From positions 137 to 43,138 of the forward strand of contig MFQZ01000007.1 of the NCBI GenBank assembly GCA_001784435.1: a stretch of DNA of 43,002 bases, read 5' to 3'. Each line of letters starts with the position of its first letter. The first letter of the stretch is position 1. This document shows positions 16,057 to 24,798 of the stretch, piece after piece. A program made the translations under genes and the position numbers. The notes beneath the pieces are model-generated. The model was not told the origin of the DNA, searched no databases, and was given only the letters and a program-made list of their open reading frames with translations. The stretch is from Candidatus Magasanikbacteria bacterium RIFOXYC2_FULL_42_28. Its GTDB lineage: Bacteria > Patescibacteriota > Patescibacteriia > Magasanikbacterales > GWA2-37-8.

Positions 16057-16485
16057 ATGGAACAACATTCTCCCTCTAAAAAAATTAAAAGCATCTTGGC
16101 CGACCGCAAGGCCTATACCACCCCCCACCGGCAGGCAATAGTGAACCTGCTCGCGCAGTCAAAGCCAATGTCGGCCCAAGATATAATATCCGCTTTAAAA
16201 AAAGCCGACATCAATCGCGCTACTGTTTACCGCGAGCTAAAATTTTTGAAAGAATTGGGATTAATTGAAGAACTGCAATTGCCCGGCCGCAAAAAATATT
16301 ACGAAATCCAAAAACACCATCACCATCATCTAATTTGCACCCGTTGCCACACCATCAAACAATTGGAACTGCCTCGTCTGGTTTGCAAATTACTCGCCGA
16401 CATTACTTACATTAATAACTGTACGATTACTAATCATAATTTAGAATTTAGCGGGCTGTGCAACCGCTGTCAAAAATACTTATGA
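16057..16485 (+). CDS. Fur-family metal-responsive repressor, probably Zur-like
   Basis: The 142-residue protein has a winged helix with NRATVYRELKFLKELGLI (53-70), a metal-site stretch with five consecutive His (87-91), and two structural zinc pairs, C94-x2-C97 and C135-x2-C138. Fur-family proteins bind DNA when metal is present. The gene is transcribed with a ZIP transporter (ATGA overlap), which argues for zinc sensing, though iron or manganese sensing is possible. The palindrome in its promoter suggests autoregulation. Confidence 0.9.
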   Translation: MEQHSPSKKIKSILADRKAYTTPHRQAIVNLLAQSKPMSAQDIISALKKADINRATVYRELKFLKELGLIEELQLPGRKKYYEIQKHHHHHLICTRCHTIKQLELPRLVCKLLADITYINNCTITNHNLEFSGLCNRCQKYL

Positions 16486-17231
16486 CCGAAATTTATCTTT
16501 TCACTTTGGCCAGCGTCCTAATTATCAGCATTGTATCACTAGTCGGCATTGTTTTCGTCGGCCTGTCTGACGAAAAACTGAAAAAAATTCTCATTTACAT
16601 GGTGAGTTTTTCCGCCGGCGCGCTGTTTGCTGATGTCTTTATACACCTTCTGCCCGAAACCACCGACACCAACGGCAAACTTTTTACTCCGCTTATCTTA
16701 ATCGGCGGACTGGTGGTATCATTTGCCTTAGAAAAAATTATTCACTGGCACCATTGCCATTTGCCCCATGGCCACGACCACGCCCACCCCTTTGCCATTA
16801 TGAATTTAGTGGGCGACACCTTGCATAATTTTATTGACGGCATGATTATCGCCGCGTCGTATCTGGTCAGCATCCCGGCCGGCATCGCCACGACCGTAGC
16901 CGTGGTATTCCACGAAATCCCGCAAGAAATTGGCGACTTCGGCGTACTTTTACACGGCGGTTTTAGCAAGAAAAAAGCAATTTTGATGAATTTAATCACC
17001 GCGCTGTCAGCGATTGTTGGTGCTATCATTGTTCTCGTCATTGGCACGTCTTCGGAACATTTAACTGCGTGGCTCATCCCCTTTGCCGCCGGTAATTTTA
17101 TTTACATCGCCGGCTCGGATTTAATTCCGCAATTACATAAAGAAGAGCCGGGAATCAAAAGCGCGCTCTGGCAATTAACCTGGTTTTGTTTGGGGGTGGC
17201 GATTATCGCGGCGTTGATTTTGGTGGAGTAA
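16482..17231 (+). CDS. ZIP family metal transporter
   Basis: The 249-residue protein has about eight membrane segments and a His-rich loop (HWHHCHLPHGHDHAHP) between segments 3 and 4. The metal path motifs GDTLHNFIDG in segment 4 and HEIPQEIGD in segment 5 are the classic ZIP binuclear site. It would import Zn2+ or a similar ion into the cytoplasm. The start at 16482 overlaps the Fur/Zur stop; the upstream in-frame ATG at 16458 lies inside that gene and is not needed. Confidence 0.93.
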   Translation: MTEIYLFTLASVLIISIVSLVGIVFVGLSDEKLKKILIYMVSFSAGALFADVFIHLLPETTDTNGKLFTPLILIGGLVVSFALEKIIHWHHCHLPHGHDHAHPFAIMNLVGDTLHNFIDGMIIAASYLVSIPAGIATTVAVVFHEIPQEIGDFGVLLHGGFSKKKAILMNLITALSAIVGAIIVLVIGTSSEHLTAWLIPFAAGNFIYIAGSDLIPQLHKEEPGIKSALWQLTWFCLGVAIIAALILVE

Positions 17232-17244
17232 ATAAATTAAATTT

Positions 17245-19062
17245 TTATTTATACAACACCCCGCCCCATTCAATTACCGTAAAACCTTTTCTTGGCAACG
17301 CTGATAATTTTTGTTCCGGCCGATTCAACGGCGCCGACACCGCGCGATAATCCATTAAAACTCTGATAACTGTATCTGGTCGGGGCGACACAGACAACGG
17401 CGCGATTGAATTCATATCGGAGGTACCATAAAAAATGACAAAATAATACGGCGCGCTCTGCATGCGCGGCAACCAAAATTCTTTAAAGTCAAAAATTTCT
17501 TTTTGGTTTAATCCTTGCGCCGCCAACTTCTCATCCAAAAATTTACTAACATTTTCTTTTCTCACATTAAACCCTGCATTGGTTGGTTCGGCCTCGCCTG
17601 ATCCCAACCCTTCCCAAAATAAATACGGATATTTTGTGCCTGATTTTATTTCGGTTAACTGCCCGCTCGGCTCGGCCATAACTTCCCAGCCATCACCATA
17701 GTCCGGCTCGGACGCGGTTAATGTTGACAATTGTAATTGCACTTTTACTTTGGTGGTTTTTTCCGGATATAAATAAATTACCGGCTTGCCACATTCGGCC
17801 GTGGGTTGAAATTTATTTAATTGGAACATGATAAGTTGCCCAAACGAATCGCGCCAAAATACGGCCGGACGCGCGGCGATAAATTCATCATAACTGATAT
17901 TGCCTTCAACGCCGGGATAAAAAATACCCTCATAAAAAGTCTTAAGCAAACGATGATTACTATCTTTCAAACCATACACATAAATACCTTCTGTCGTCTT
18001 CCCCACTACTTGTAAATCCGCGGTCACATTTTCTTTCCCCTCTTTAATAATATTTACCGTCGGCTCGCCACAACCGCCAAACCCTAAATGTCGATAGCCC
18101 ATGATTGTTTTGCCGGTATCATCATAAACAACATTAATTAATCCGTCTTTATCTACAATCCCCGGGGTATACAAATATGTCCGCACCCTCAAATCCCTAC
18201 CCACAGAAACAACTACCGGGCGCCTGTCATCGCTCATATAAAAATCACCCCAGGGCGCGTTAGAATATATTTTTTTGTATGAATCTATCTTGTATAATTC
18301 ATCATTCATTTTTAATCCATTATATTTAAACACCCACCCATCTGACGGGTGTTTAATTTCTTCTGGATAACTTAAATATGAAAAAGTAAAATTACTATCG
18401 ATAGCCACCAAATTATGATCGGCGTCGTCCTCTAAATTAGCGTGGTAATTCCCCCAAAAATTATCTCCCGGCCTCACTTGATGCTTTGGTAAAAATATTA
18501 CCTGATTATTATACAAAACAAACATCGAAACCGGCTCATTGTTACACCCCATCTCATCAATGCAAGTGATATCCGCGTATACAACCGCGCCACGCTTACC
18601 ACCTACATTAAATAACCCGCCCAGATAATAATCGGTTGATCGATAGTTCGCGGTATCGGTTCCAACCACCCCTTCATCAACCTCAGTCCCAAAAAAACCT
18701 AATTTAACAATTTTTTTCGGTTTCATCCAGACGATTGATTCCTCGATATCATTCGGTAAATTAACCTCACGCATGGCCGTCTTTGTGTCCGCCTTTAAAT
18801 TAGTATTATTGTATGGTGTAAAATCAAAATCAATACCGGCCATATCAATTTTCTCGGCAATCGGCTGGCTGGAATCAGCTACTTCCGATGAAGAACTACT
18901 GGAATTAGCAACATTACTTGCTGTTGCCTCATCAAGCGTGGGCTCATCCAAATCAACAGTCGCCAATCTCTGGCCAACCGACACGGCCCAAACGACCACG
19001 GCAACACTAATCACCACTGCCAAAACCACGAATAAATGAAAAAGGGTAATTTTAGTTTTCAT
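17245..19062 (-). CDS. membrane-anchored extracytoplasmic protein with YLYPEK domain
   Basis: The 605-residue protein has one N-terminal membrane segment (about 8-30), a Ser-rich linker near 48-65, and a large presumably external region. A block near residues 425-500 begins KPVIYLYPEKTTKVKVQL and runs to GTKYPYLFWEGLG; I recall this pattern from many uncharacterised CPR surface proteins. Cys residues around CIDEMGCNNE and GFGGCGEP could form disulfides. No catalytic motif is recognised. It is divergent from the rRNA methyltransferase gene. Confidence 0.7.
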   Translation of the reverse strand: MKTKITLFHLFVVLAVVISVAVVVWAVSVGQRLATVDLDEPTLDEATASNVANSSSSSSEVADSSQPIAEKIDMAGIDFDFTPYNNTNLKADTKTAMREVNLPNDIEESIVWMKPKKIVKLGFFGTEVDEGVVGTDTANYRSTDYYLGGLFNVGGKRGAVVYADITCIDEMGCNNEPVSMFVLYNNQVIFLPKHQVRPGDNFWGNYHANLEDDADHNLVAIDSNFTFSYLSYPEEIKHPSDGWVFKYNGLKMNDELYKIDSYKKIYSNAPWGDFYMSDDRRPVVVSVGRDLRVRTYLYTPGIVDKDGLINVVYDDTGKTIMGYRHLGFGGCGEPTVNIIKEGKENVTADLQVVGKTTEGIYVYGLKDSNHRLLKTFYEGIFYPGVEGNISYDEFIAARPAVFWRDSFGQLIMFQLNKFQPTAECGKPVIYLYPEKTTKVKVQLQLSTLTASEPDYGDGWEVMAEPSGQLTEIKSGTKYPYLFWEGLGSGEAEPTNAGFNVRKENVSKFLDEKLAAQGLNQKEIFDFKEFWLPRMQSAPYYFVIFYGTSDMNSIAPLSVSPRPDTVIRVLMDYRAVSAPLNRPEQKLSALPRKGFTVIEWGGVLYK

Positions 19063-19096
19063 ACAATCAAATTATTGATTACTAAATATATCCTCA

Positions 19097-19165
19097 ATAT
19101 TACTCGCTTGCCCGTCAAAAGTCAAACTCGCCAACCTTTACTTTTCCAACCAAAAACGCTACAAT
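19097..19165. promoter_or_regulatory. divergent promoter pair
   Basis: Minus strand: TTGACT (19125-19120), 17 nt, TAATAT (19102-19097) for the surface-protein gene. Plus strand: TTTACT (19137-19142), 17 nt, TACAAT (19160-19165) for the methyltransferase gene. The two -35 elements are 11 nt apart. Confidence 0.6.
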
Positions 19166-19192
19166 ACTGACAAACATTTTACTAAAATCGCT

Positions 19193-20056
19193 ATGAACAA
19201 CCTTAATTTTTTAACTACCAATCCCAGCGCCGACTACGAACTGATTGATTCTGGTGATGGCGAAAAATTGGAACGATTTGGCGAGTATTTATTGCGCCGA
19301 CCCGACCCCCAGGCCTTGTGGCCAAAAAATCTGCCGGAGCGCGACTGGCAAAACGCGCATGCCTCTTTTCGACGCGATGGACTTAAAGGCGATTGGATAA
19401 TTAAACCCGGCGTGCCGGAACGTTGGCCGATAAAATTAGCGAGCTTATCATTTTGGATTCACCCCTCTTCTTTTAAACATACCGGACTATTTCCCGAACA
19501 AGCGCCCAATTGGGAATGGCTCCAAAAAATAATTAAAGGCGCGGGCCGACCGATTTCGGTTTTAAATTTATTCGGTTATACTGGTGGCGCGAGTTTGGCC
19601 GCGGCCAGTGCCGGCGCGTCGGTGTGCCATGTTGATGGTTCCAAAGTGGCGATTAAATGGGGGCGCGATAACGCCGAATTGTCTGGATTGGCACAAAAAC
19701 CAATTCGCTGGATTTTAGATGATGCTGCTAAATTTGTAATGCGAGAATTAAAACGCGGAAATAAATACGATGGCATAATTTTGGACCCACCCGCGTTTGG
19801 ACATGGGCCTAATAAAGAATTGTGGAAAATCGAAGATAGTTTATTGCCACTACTACGCGATTGCCGACAAATTATGTCTGACAAACCATTATTTTTCCTA
19901 CTAAACGGCTATGCCTCCGGCTATTCGGCTTTGGCCTATGCTAATAATTTACGCGGACTTTTCAAAACCGGCAATTTTGAACAAGGTGAACTAACTATCG
20001 CCGAAAAATCCGACCGGCCGTTGCCGTGTGGTATTTACGCGCGGTGGAACTCTTAA
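19193..20056 (+). CDS. Class I SAM-dependent rRNA methyltransferase (RlmI-like)
   Basis: The 287-residue protein has the SAM-binding motif VLNLFGYTGGASLAAASAGA and acidic VDGSK, followed by the DPPAFGHG catalytic motif (NPPY/DPPxF type) used to methylate bases in rRNA. It resembles the catalytic half of RlmI/RlmK-type 23S methyltransferases, without a clear PUA domain. It is transcribed with the RluA-type gene 2 nt downstream, making a small rRNA-modification operon. The modified nucleotide cannot be read from sequence. Confidence 0.88.
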   Translation: MNNLNFLTTNPSADYELIDSGDGEKLERFGEYLLRRPDPQALWPKNLPERDWQNAHASFRRDGLKGDWIIKPGVPERWPIKLASLSFWIHPSSFKHTGLFPEQAPNWEWLQKIIKGAGRPISVLNLFGYTGGASLAAASAGASVCHVDGSKVAIKWGRDNAELSGLAQKPIRWILDDAAKFVMRELKRGNKYDGIILDPPAFGHGPNKELWKIEDSLLPLLRDCRQIMSDKPLFFLLNGYASGYSALAYANNLRGLFKTGNFEQGELTIAEKSDRPLPCGIYARWNS

Positions 20057-20058
20057 TT

Positions 20059-20715
20059 ATGACCATTCAAGTCATTTACGAAGACAATCACCTCGTCGCC
20101 GTTTTTAAACCGGCCGGTGTTTTGGTCCAAGGTGACGAAACTGGTGATAAATGTTTAATGGACGAGGTAAAAAAATATTTAAAAGAAAAATACCAAAAAC
20201 CCGGTAATGTTTTTTTGGGAATGTTGCATCGCTTGGACCGGCCGGTGTCGGGGATCGTGCTTTTTGCCAAAACCAGTAAAGGCGCATCGCGTTTGAGCGA
20301 ACAATTTCGCGCTCACACTATTACAAAAATATATACCGCGCTTGTGGAAGGCATACCGCGTGAAAAATCCGCCACCTTAGTCCACTACTTATTAAAAGAC
20401 AAAAACAAAAATATTGTCGAAGTTTTTGACAAACCAACCACCGGCGCTTTACGCGCGGAATTGAATTACCAAGTTATCAAACATTTTAACGGCCGAGCTT
20501 TGCTTGAAATTATTTTAAAAACCGGTCGTTCCCACCAAATCCGCTCCCAACTAAAAACAATCGGCTGTCCGATTGTTGGTGATGTGAAATATGGCGGGCC
20601 AAAATGGCAATATCCGAGCGAGATTGCGCTCTGTGCCACTGAACTGGCGTTCAAATTAGCCACCGGTGAAGAAACGCAAACGATTAAAATTGAACCACCG
20701 GAATCATGGTCTTAA
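20059..20715 (+). CDS. RluA-family pseudouridine synthase
   Basis: The 218-residue enzyme shows MLHRLDRPVSGIVLFAKT with catalytic Asp60 in HRLD, and the late motifs LKTGRSHQIRSQL and GDVKYGG. It isomerises uridine to pseudouridine in rRNA or tRNA. No S4 domain is present. The start at 20059, 2 nt after the methyltransferase stop, is preferred over an ATG at 20026 inside that gene. Its 3' end overlaps the convergent engB gene by 12 nt. Confidence 0.92.
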   Translation: MTIQVIYEDNHLVAVFKPAGVLVQGDETGDKCLMDEVKKYLKEKYQKPGNVFLGMLHRLDRPVSGIVLFAKTSKGASRLSEQFRAHTITKIYTALVEGIPREKSATLVHYLLKDKNKNIVEVFDKPTTGALRAELNYQVIKHFNGRALLEIILKTGRSHQIRSQLKTIGCPIVGDVKYGGPKWQYPSEIALCATELAFKLATGEETQTIKIEPPESWS

Positions 20716-21276
20716 CAATTCCCCAACCAACTCTCCGACGCCAATTTTCTTCTCGGCAGAATAAGGAATAATTTTATACTTGCTAAAAGTATTTTTTATT
20801 TTTTGTATTTTCTCTTCGTACTCTGATTTTTTTATTTTATCGATTTTATTGGCCACGATAACAATATCGTGTTTGGCTTCTTCCAAACATTTAAACATTT
20901 CTTTATCAGCGACCGTCGGGCCGACAAACGCGTCCACTATCAAAACCACTTTTTTAAATTTATAATTGGAAGTAAATAAAAACCAATCAATCATTTTTTG
21001 AATTCGATGCCAGACCTCGGGCGGAACTTTGGCAAACCCATAGCCCGGCACATCTACCAAATAAAAAGATTTGTTAATCAAAAAAATATTAATTTCTTGC
21101 GTACGCCCGGGCGTGGAACTTACCCGCACTAAACTTTTTTGGTTGGCCAAAGAATTGATCACACTGGATTTACCAACATTAGACCGCCCAATAAAAACAA
21201 TTTGAGGAATACCTTTCTCAAAAATTTCATCCGTGCCGATAACACCTTTAACAAATGTCGCGGATTTAATCATCAT
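20704..21276 (-). CDS. engB: Ribosome biogenesis GTPase EngB/YsxC
   Basis: The 190-residue GTPase has G1 GRSNVGKS (30-37), G2 Thr in SSTPGRT, G3 DVPGYG, and G4 NKID. EngB helps assemble the large ribosomal subunit. The length is typical. It follows the K-rich micro-gene and its terminator, and converges with the RluA-type gene. Confidence 0.96.
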   Translation of the reverse strand: MMIKSATFVKGVIGTDEIFEKGIPQIVFIGRSNVGKSSVINSLANQKSLVRVSSTPGRTQEINIFLINKSFYLVDVPGYGFAKVPPEVWHRIQKMIDWFLFTSNYKFKKVVLIVDAFVGPTVADKEMFKCLEEAKHDIVIVANKIDKIKKSEYEEKIQKIKNTFSKYKIIPYSAEKKIGVGELVGELLRP

Positions 21277-21324
21277 ATGATGGCATACTACTTGATAATT
21301 GCCGAAAAGTCAATGTTCATGCAT

Positions 21325-21358
21325 AAAAAAATCTCTCCGAAGTGGAGAGATTTTTTTT
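21325..21358. terminator. bidirectional terminator after the basic micro-gene
   Basis: AATCTCTCC-gaagt-GGAGAGATT is flanked by A's and T's on both sides. On the minus strand it follows the micro-gene stop by a few nt, isolating it from engB. Confidence 0.85.
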
Positions 21359-21360
21359 AG

Positions 21361-21423
21361 CTATTTCTTTTTTTGGCTTGGTTTTTTTACTTTCCTCTGC
21401 TGACGATTATTGCCTTTAGCCAT
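21361..21423 (-). CDS. 20-residue very basic micro-protein
   Basis: The ORF starts MAKGNNRQQRKVKK and ends in a Lys-rich tail. It has its own extended -10 promoter element (TGT TATAAT, 21459-21454) and a terminator directly after the stop, so it is a complete transcription unit in only about 130 nt. Composition suggests nucleic acid or ribosome binding; I recall similar short MAKG- peptides in other bacteria but cannot name a function. No Shine-Dalgarno is evident. Confidence 0.6.
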   Translation of the reverse strand: MAKGNNRQQRKVKKPSQKKK

Positions 21424-21485
21424 ACTTTTAAATTTATGAATTAACTTGTATTTATTATAACACAATTTTTCAATTATGATAATAG

Positions 21486-23321
21486 TTACTTTTTATTTCG
21501 CTCCCGCTTTGGCACTTTTTCATTTATTTTAGATGCCAAACCGCGCTTCTCACAGTAATATTTTACCGCTTCCGTAAAAATTTTACCATAGCGCGCCAAT
21601 TTAATATCACCAAAGCCGGAAATTTTCCGCGTCTCTTCCAAAGTTTGGGGTAAATAGGTGGCTAATTCCAATAAAGTGGCATCGGAAAAAACCAAATAGG
21701 CCGGCACATTTTCCTTTTGCGCCAAATCGGTGCGGACGGTTTTTAAATAATCAAGCAAGGGCTTTTCATGCGGTAAATCTTCCAAAACCACCCTAATCTT
21801 TTCGGCCGCTTTAACCAAAGATACTTTTTCCGTCCCCGCCAAAACCGCCCGGCTTTTTTCCGTTAACATTAAAATCGGATATTCGCTCCCCACTTGTTTT
21901 AAAAAATTAAAAGAAATAAAATCTTTAAAATAACGATACCAATCTTCTTTGGAAATATCCGCGCCAATACCATAAGTTTTTAACGCTTTGTGATGAGTGT
22001 GAATTTTTTCTGATTTGGAACCGCGCAAAAAATCCACCACATAGGTAAGCCCATACCGGCTTTCTAACCGCGCCACGGCCGACAGCGCTTTTTGCGCGAT
22101 AATCGTGCCATCAAACTGCTCGCGGGTGGTTAAACAAATATCGCAATTGCCACACTGACTATCGGCCTCTTCATCAAAATAATTTAAAATCGCTTTACGC
22201 CGACAAGCGTTGGCCTCGCATAAATCCGCCATTTGCGATAATTTTCGCAACATCACTCGTGTTTGTTCCGGGTTATTTTCTACCAACGCGAAATTTTTTA
22301 ATTTATTCACATCGCCTCCGCTAAAATACAAAATCGCGTCGCTCTTTAATCCATCCCGTCCGGCGCGTCCGGTCTCTTGATAATAACTTTCAATATTTTT
22401 CGGCAAATCGGCGTGAATGACAAACCGCACATTGGATTTATTTATTCCCATCCCAAACGCGATCGTCGCGACGATAATTTTCACGCCATCGCGAATAAAT
22501 AACTCCTGATTTTTTCGGCGTTTTTCACCGGCTAAACCGGCGTGATAGGGCTTGGCCGAAAAACCATCCGCGGTTAATTTATCCGCCAATTTTTCCGCGG
22601 AATTACGCGACAAAACATAAATAATTCCCGAATCATCGCGGTGTCTTTTTAAATAAGCAATAATTTGTTCATACATTTTCCGTTTGGGCTCCACGGTGTA
22701 GCGAATATTCGGACGATTAAAACTGGCGACAAAAATACTTGGAGTTTTTAACTGTAATTTGTTTAAAATATCCGCGCGCGTTAATTTGTCCGCTGTCGCT
22801 GTCAAAGCAATAGTCGGCACCGCCGGGAACATCCGTTTCAAGGATGATAACATTCTATATTCCGGTCGAAAATCATGCCCCCAATGCGAAATACAATGCG
22901 CCTCGTCAATCGCAAACAAAGAAATTTCCAACTCCCGCAAAAAAACCATAAACTGCTGATTGTTGCCCAAAAGTCGCTCGGGCGAAATATACAGTAATTT
23001 AATTTCATTATTTTTTAATTGCTCGTAAATATTAGCCACTTCCGGCGGAGTTAACGATGAGTTTAAATAAGCCGCCTTAATGCCATTTAAGCGCAAAGCG
23101 TCCACCTGATCTTTCATTAAAGCGATGAGAGGCGAAACCACCACCGTTACGCCCGGAAATAGTAGCGCCGGAATTTGATAACACAGCGACTTGCCCCCGC
23201 CGGTAGGCATCAAAACAAACACATCACGTTTTTGCATGATGGTTTTAATTATTTCCTCTTGATTAAACCGAAATTCTTCGTAGCCGAATTTGGTTTTTAG
23301 GATTTGGGCGGGAAAAGACAT
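21486..23321 (-). CDS. recQ: ATP-dependent DNA helicase RecQ
   Basis: The 611-residue 3'-5' helicase has Walker A GGGKS (41-45), DEAH (139-142) with the RecQ aromatic-rich loop [14 protein letters not shown], and motif [12 protein letters not shown]. The zinc-binding region ([16 protein letters not shown]) and winged helix follow, with an HRDC domain near 520-590. It unwinds recombination intermediates and supports RecF-pathway repair. Length and domain order are standard. It starts 10 nt after the aminotransferase stop. Confidence 0.97.
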   Translation of the reverse strand: MSFPAQILKTKFGYEEFRFNQEEIIKTIMQKRDVFVLMPTGGGKSLCYQIPALLFPGVTVVVSPLIALMKDQVDALRLNGIKAAYLNSSLTPPEVANIYEQLKNNEIKLLYISPERLLGNNQQFMVFLRELEISLFAIDEAHCISHWGHDFRPEYRMLSSLKRMFPAVPTIALTATADKLTRADILNKLQLKTPSIFVASFNRPNIRYTVEPKRKMYEQIIAYLKRHRDDSGIIYVLSRNSAEKLADKLTADGFSAKPYHAGLAGEKRRKNQELFIRDGVKIIVATIAFGMGINKSNVRFVIHADLPKNIESYYQETGRAGRDGLKSDAILYFSGGDVNKLKNFALVENNPEQTRVMLRKLSQMADLCEANACRRKAILNYFDEEADSQCGNCDICLTTREQFDGTIIAQKALSAVARLESRYGLTYVVDFLRGSKSEKIHTHHKALKTYGIGADISKEDWYRYFKDFISFNFLKQVGSEYPILMLTEKSRAVLAGTEKVSLVKAAEKIRVVLEDLPHEKPLLDYLKTVRTDLAQKENVPAYLVFSDATLLELATYLPQTLEETRKISGFGDIKLARYGKIFTEAVKYYCEKRGLASKINEKVPKRERNKK

Positions 23322-23331
23322 TTAATTTCCA

Positions 23332-24159
23332 TTATTTTTTACCAAAAACTTCTCGGTCGTAAAATTCCTTAAACAGCTTGCCAACTAAACGAGTTTTTTC
23401 AAAATTAGTTTCAAAAATGATGTTATCTATTTGTCTCACCGGCATTACGTTCATTGAGGTGCTGGAAATAAAAATTTCGTCAAAATCTTTTATACCTTTC
23501 AAAGTAATATCCGCTTCTTTAATTTCAAAATAATTGGTAGCAACCTCTAAAATAATTTTTCGAGCGATACCGCCTAAAATTTTATCAGCCGGCGGAGTAA
23601 AAATAGTTTTATTTTTGATGGCAAAAAAATTCGTGCGTGTGCCTTCCAAAATATTGCCGTGACGGTCAACAAGTATGGCGTCCAAAGCGTCCTGACGCTT
23701 AGCCTCGCGATAAGCCATAAAACTCATTAATAAATCTTTGGTTTTTGACTGTGGCACGCGTCTTTCCCCTTGATAAGTAATAACTTTAACGCCTTGTTTA
23801 TAAAACTTATCCGGATAAAAAGTCAGGCCACCCACTGAAAATATAAATAATTTTTCTCCCCCCTTATTATCGGGGTCGCCAACCAAAACAATCCGCAACA
23901 GCGCGTCTTTCAAATTATCAGCCGCTGCTAATTGCCCGAGCCACTGCCCCACCTCATCTTGTTTAAATTTGTGTTCCAAACCAATTAAACGCGCCGACTC
24001 AAACAACCGTTCCACATGATACTCTGGAAAAAATATTTTCCCTTGCACCACTTTTAGAGAAGAATACACCGCAAAATCAAAAAAATATCCTTTGTCAGCA
24101 ATGGATATTTTTGCTTCGCTTTCGTCAATGAGTTGACCATTTAAAATTGCCTTGGGCAT
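23332..24159 (-). CDS. Class IV PLP aminotransferase (branched-chain / D-amino-acid type)
   Basis: The 275-residue protein has the class IV fold with PLP Lys139 in QSKTKDLLMS and the later LEGTRTNFFAI motif that holds the cofactor phosphate. It could be a branched-chain aminotransferase, D-amino-acid transaminase or aminodeoxychorismate lyase; substrate specificity is not decidable. I choose ATG 24159 (MPKAILNGQL). An in-frame extension to 24231 would translate the tRNA-derived repeat A, so it is not credible. The context with RecQ gives no metabolic hint. Confidence 0.88.
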   Translation of the reverse strand: MPKAILNGQLIDESEAKISIADKGYFFDFAVYSSLKVVQGKIFFPEYHVERLFESARLIGLEHKFKQDEVGQWLGQLAAADNLKDALLRIVLVGDPDNKGGEKLFIFSVGGLTFYPDKFYKQGVKVITYQGERRVPQSKTKDLLMSFMAYREAKRQDALDAILVDRHGNILEGTRTNFFAIKNKTIFTPPADKILGGIARKIILEVATNYFEIKEADITLKGIKDFDEIFISSTSMNVMPVRQIDNIIFETNFEKTRLVGKLFKEFYDREVFGKK

Positions 24160-24161
24160 AA

Positions 24162-24225
24162 CGCGGAGAGGGTGAGATTTACCCCTACACTTCGCTTCGG
24201 GGCATAAACTTCGAATCCTTACGCA
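24162..24225 (-). repeat. repeat A, tRNA-Ser version: tRNA 3'-end copy with hairpin
   Basis: On the plus strand, 24163-24179 repeats the last 17 nt of tRNA-Ser(CGA), up to GATT of the T-loop. It then switches to TACCCC-tacacttcgctt-CGGGGCATAAACTT. The same hairpin follows the tRNA-Asn 3'-end copy at 42103. It lies downstream of tRNA-Ser(CGA) and its hairpin. Confidence 0.8.
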
Positions 24226-24231
24226 CTTCAT

Positions 24232-24272
24232 ATAGTAAAATTACCCCAACTGCGTTGGGCTAATTTTACTAT
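24232..24272 (-). terminator. strong hairpin after tRNA-Ser(CGA)
   Basis: A 12-bp outer stem ATAGTAAAATTA/TAATTTTACTAT encloses CCCAAC/GTTGGG, 1 nt after the tRNA 3' end. It probably ends the tRNA transcript or guides 3' processing, although the final T-run is broken by other bases. Confidence 0.65.
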
Positions 24273-24273
24273 G

Positions 24274-24361
24274 CGGAGAGGGTGAGATTCGAACTCACGA
24301 GGCCATTTCTGGCCTACCGCATTTCGAGTGCGGCGCAATAGACCAACTATGCGACCTCTCC
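24274..24361 (-). tRNA. tRNA-Ser(CGA)
   Basis: Acceptor GGAGAGG/CCTCTCC with discriminator G, anticodon stem CCGCA/TGCGG and loop CTCGAAA giving CGA. The long variable arm AGGCCAGAAATGGCCT is typical of serine tRNAs. CCA is not encoded. Confidence 0.95.
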
Positions 24362-24458
24362 ATTTTTTATTTTATGTCTAAATTCTACCCAATTTTGGCC
24401 GAAAAGTCAATCTTAAACTGAAAAAACGACTAAAAACAACCCGGGCGACCAAAGTCGC

Positions 24459-24508
24459 TTGACAAGGATTGGCAACCTGTGATAACATATCAATATAACT
24501 TGATATGT
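24459..24508 (+). promoter_or_regulatory. arsR promoter and operator
   Basis: TTGACA (24459-24464) and TAACAT (24483-24488, 18-nt spacing). The perfect inverted repeat ACATATCAA-tataac-TTGATATGT (24485-24508) overlaps the -10 and start point and matches the usual ArsR/SmtB operator form. Confidence 0.75.
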
Positions 24509-24513
24509 TTTTT

Positions 24514-24798
24514 ATGAAAAGCAAACAAAAAAATAATTTACTAAAAATTTTAAAAACCTTGGCCGACAACACTCGTTTTGACATCACCCTGCTTTTGGCG
24601 ACCGGCGAAAAATGCGTTTGTAAGATATTTGAAAAATTAAAACTTCCCCAAAACCTGGTGTCGCACCATTTGGGGATTATGCGACAAAATGGTCTGATTG
24701 TGAACCGCCGAGATGGCAAATGGGTCCATTATTCGCTTAATAAAAAATATTTGAGAGAAATACAAAAATTATTAACAAAAATCGGAAACAAAATATGA
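24514..24798 (+). CDS. arsR: ArsR-family metalloregulator
   Basis: The 94-residue winged-helix repressor carries the Cys pair C34-x-C36 in GEKCVCKI, the As(III)-binding site of ArsR proteins (usual form ELCVC), followed by the recognition helix NLVSHHLGIMRQNGLI. Metal binding would release DNA. ATG 24514 is chosen; ATG 24505 is also in frame but lies inside the operator. It overlaps the permease gene by 4 nt. Confidence 0.88.
   Translation: MKSKQKNNLLKILKTLADNTRFDITLLLATGEKCVCKIFEKLKLPQNLVSHHLGIMRQNGLIVNRRDGKWVHYSLNKKYLREIQKLLTKIGNKI

Noticed and set aside
15895-16128. 77-codon minus-strand ORF upstream of the Fur/Zur gene
   Set aside because: Its start lies within the Fur/Zur gene and it crosses that gene's promoter and operator. 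The hydrophobic tail looks fortuitous.
24160-24231. N-terminal extension of the class IV aminotransferase
   Set aside because: It would translate repeat A and the tRNA 3'-end copy; the family start fits ATG 24159.
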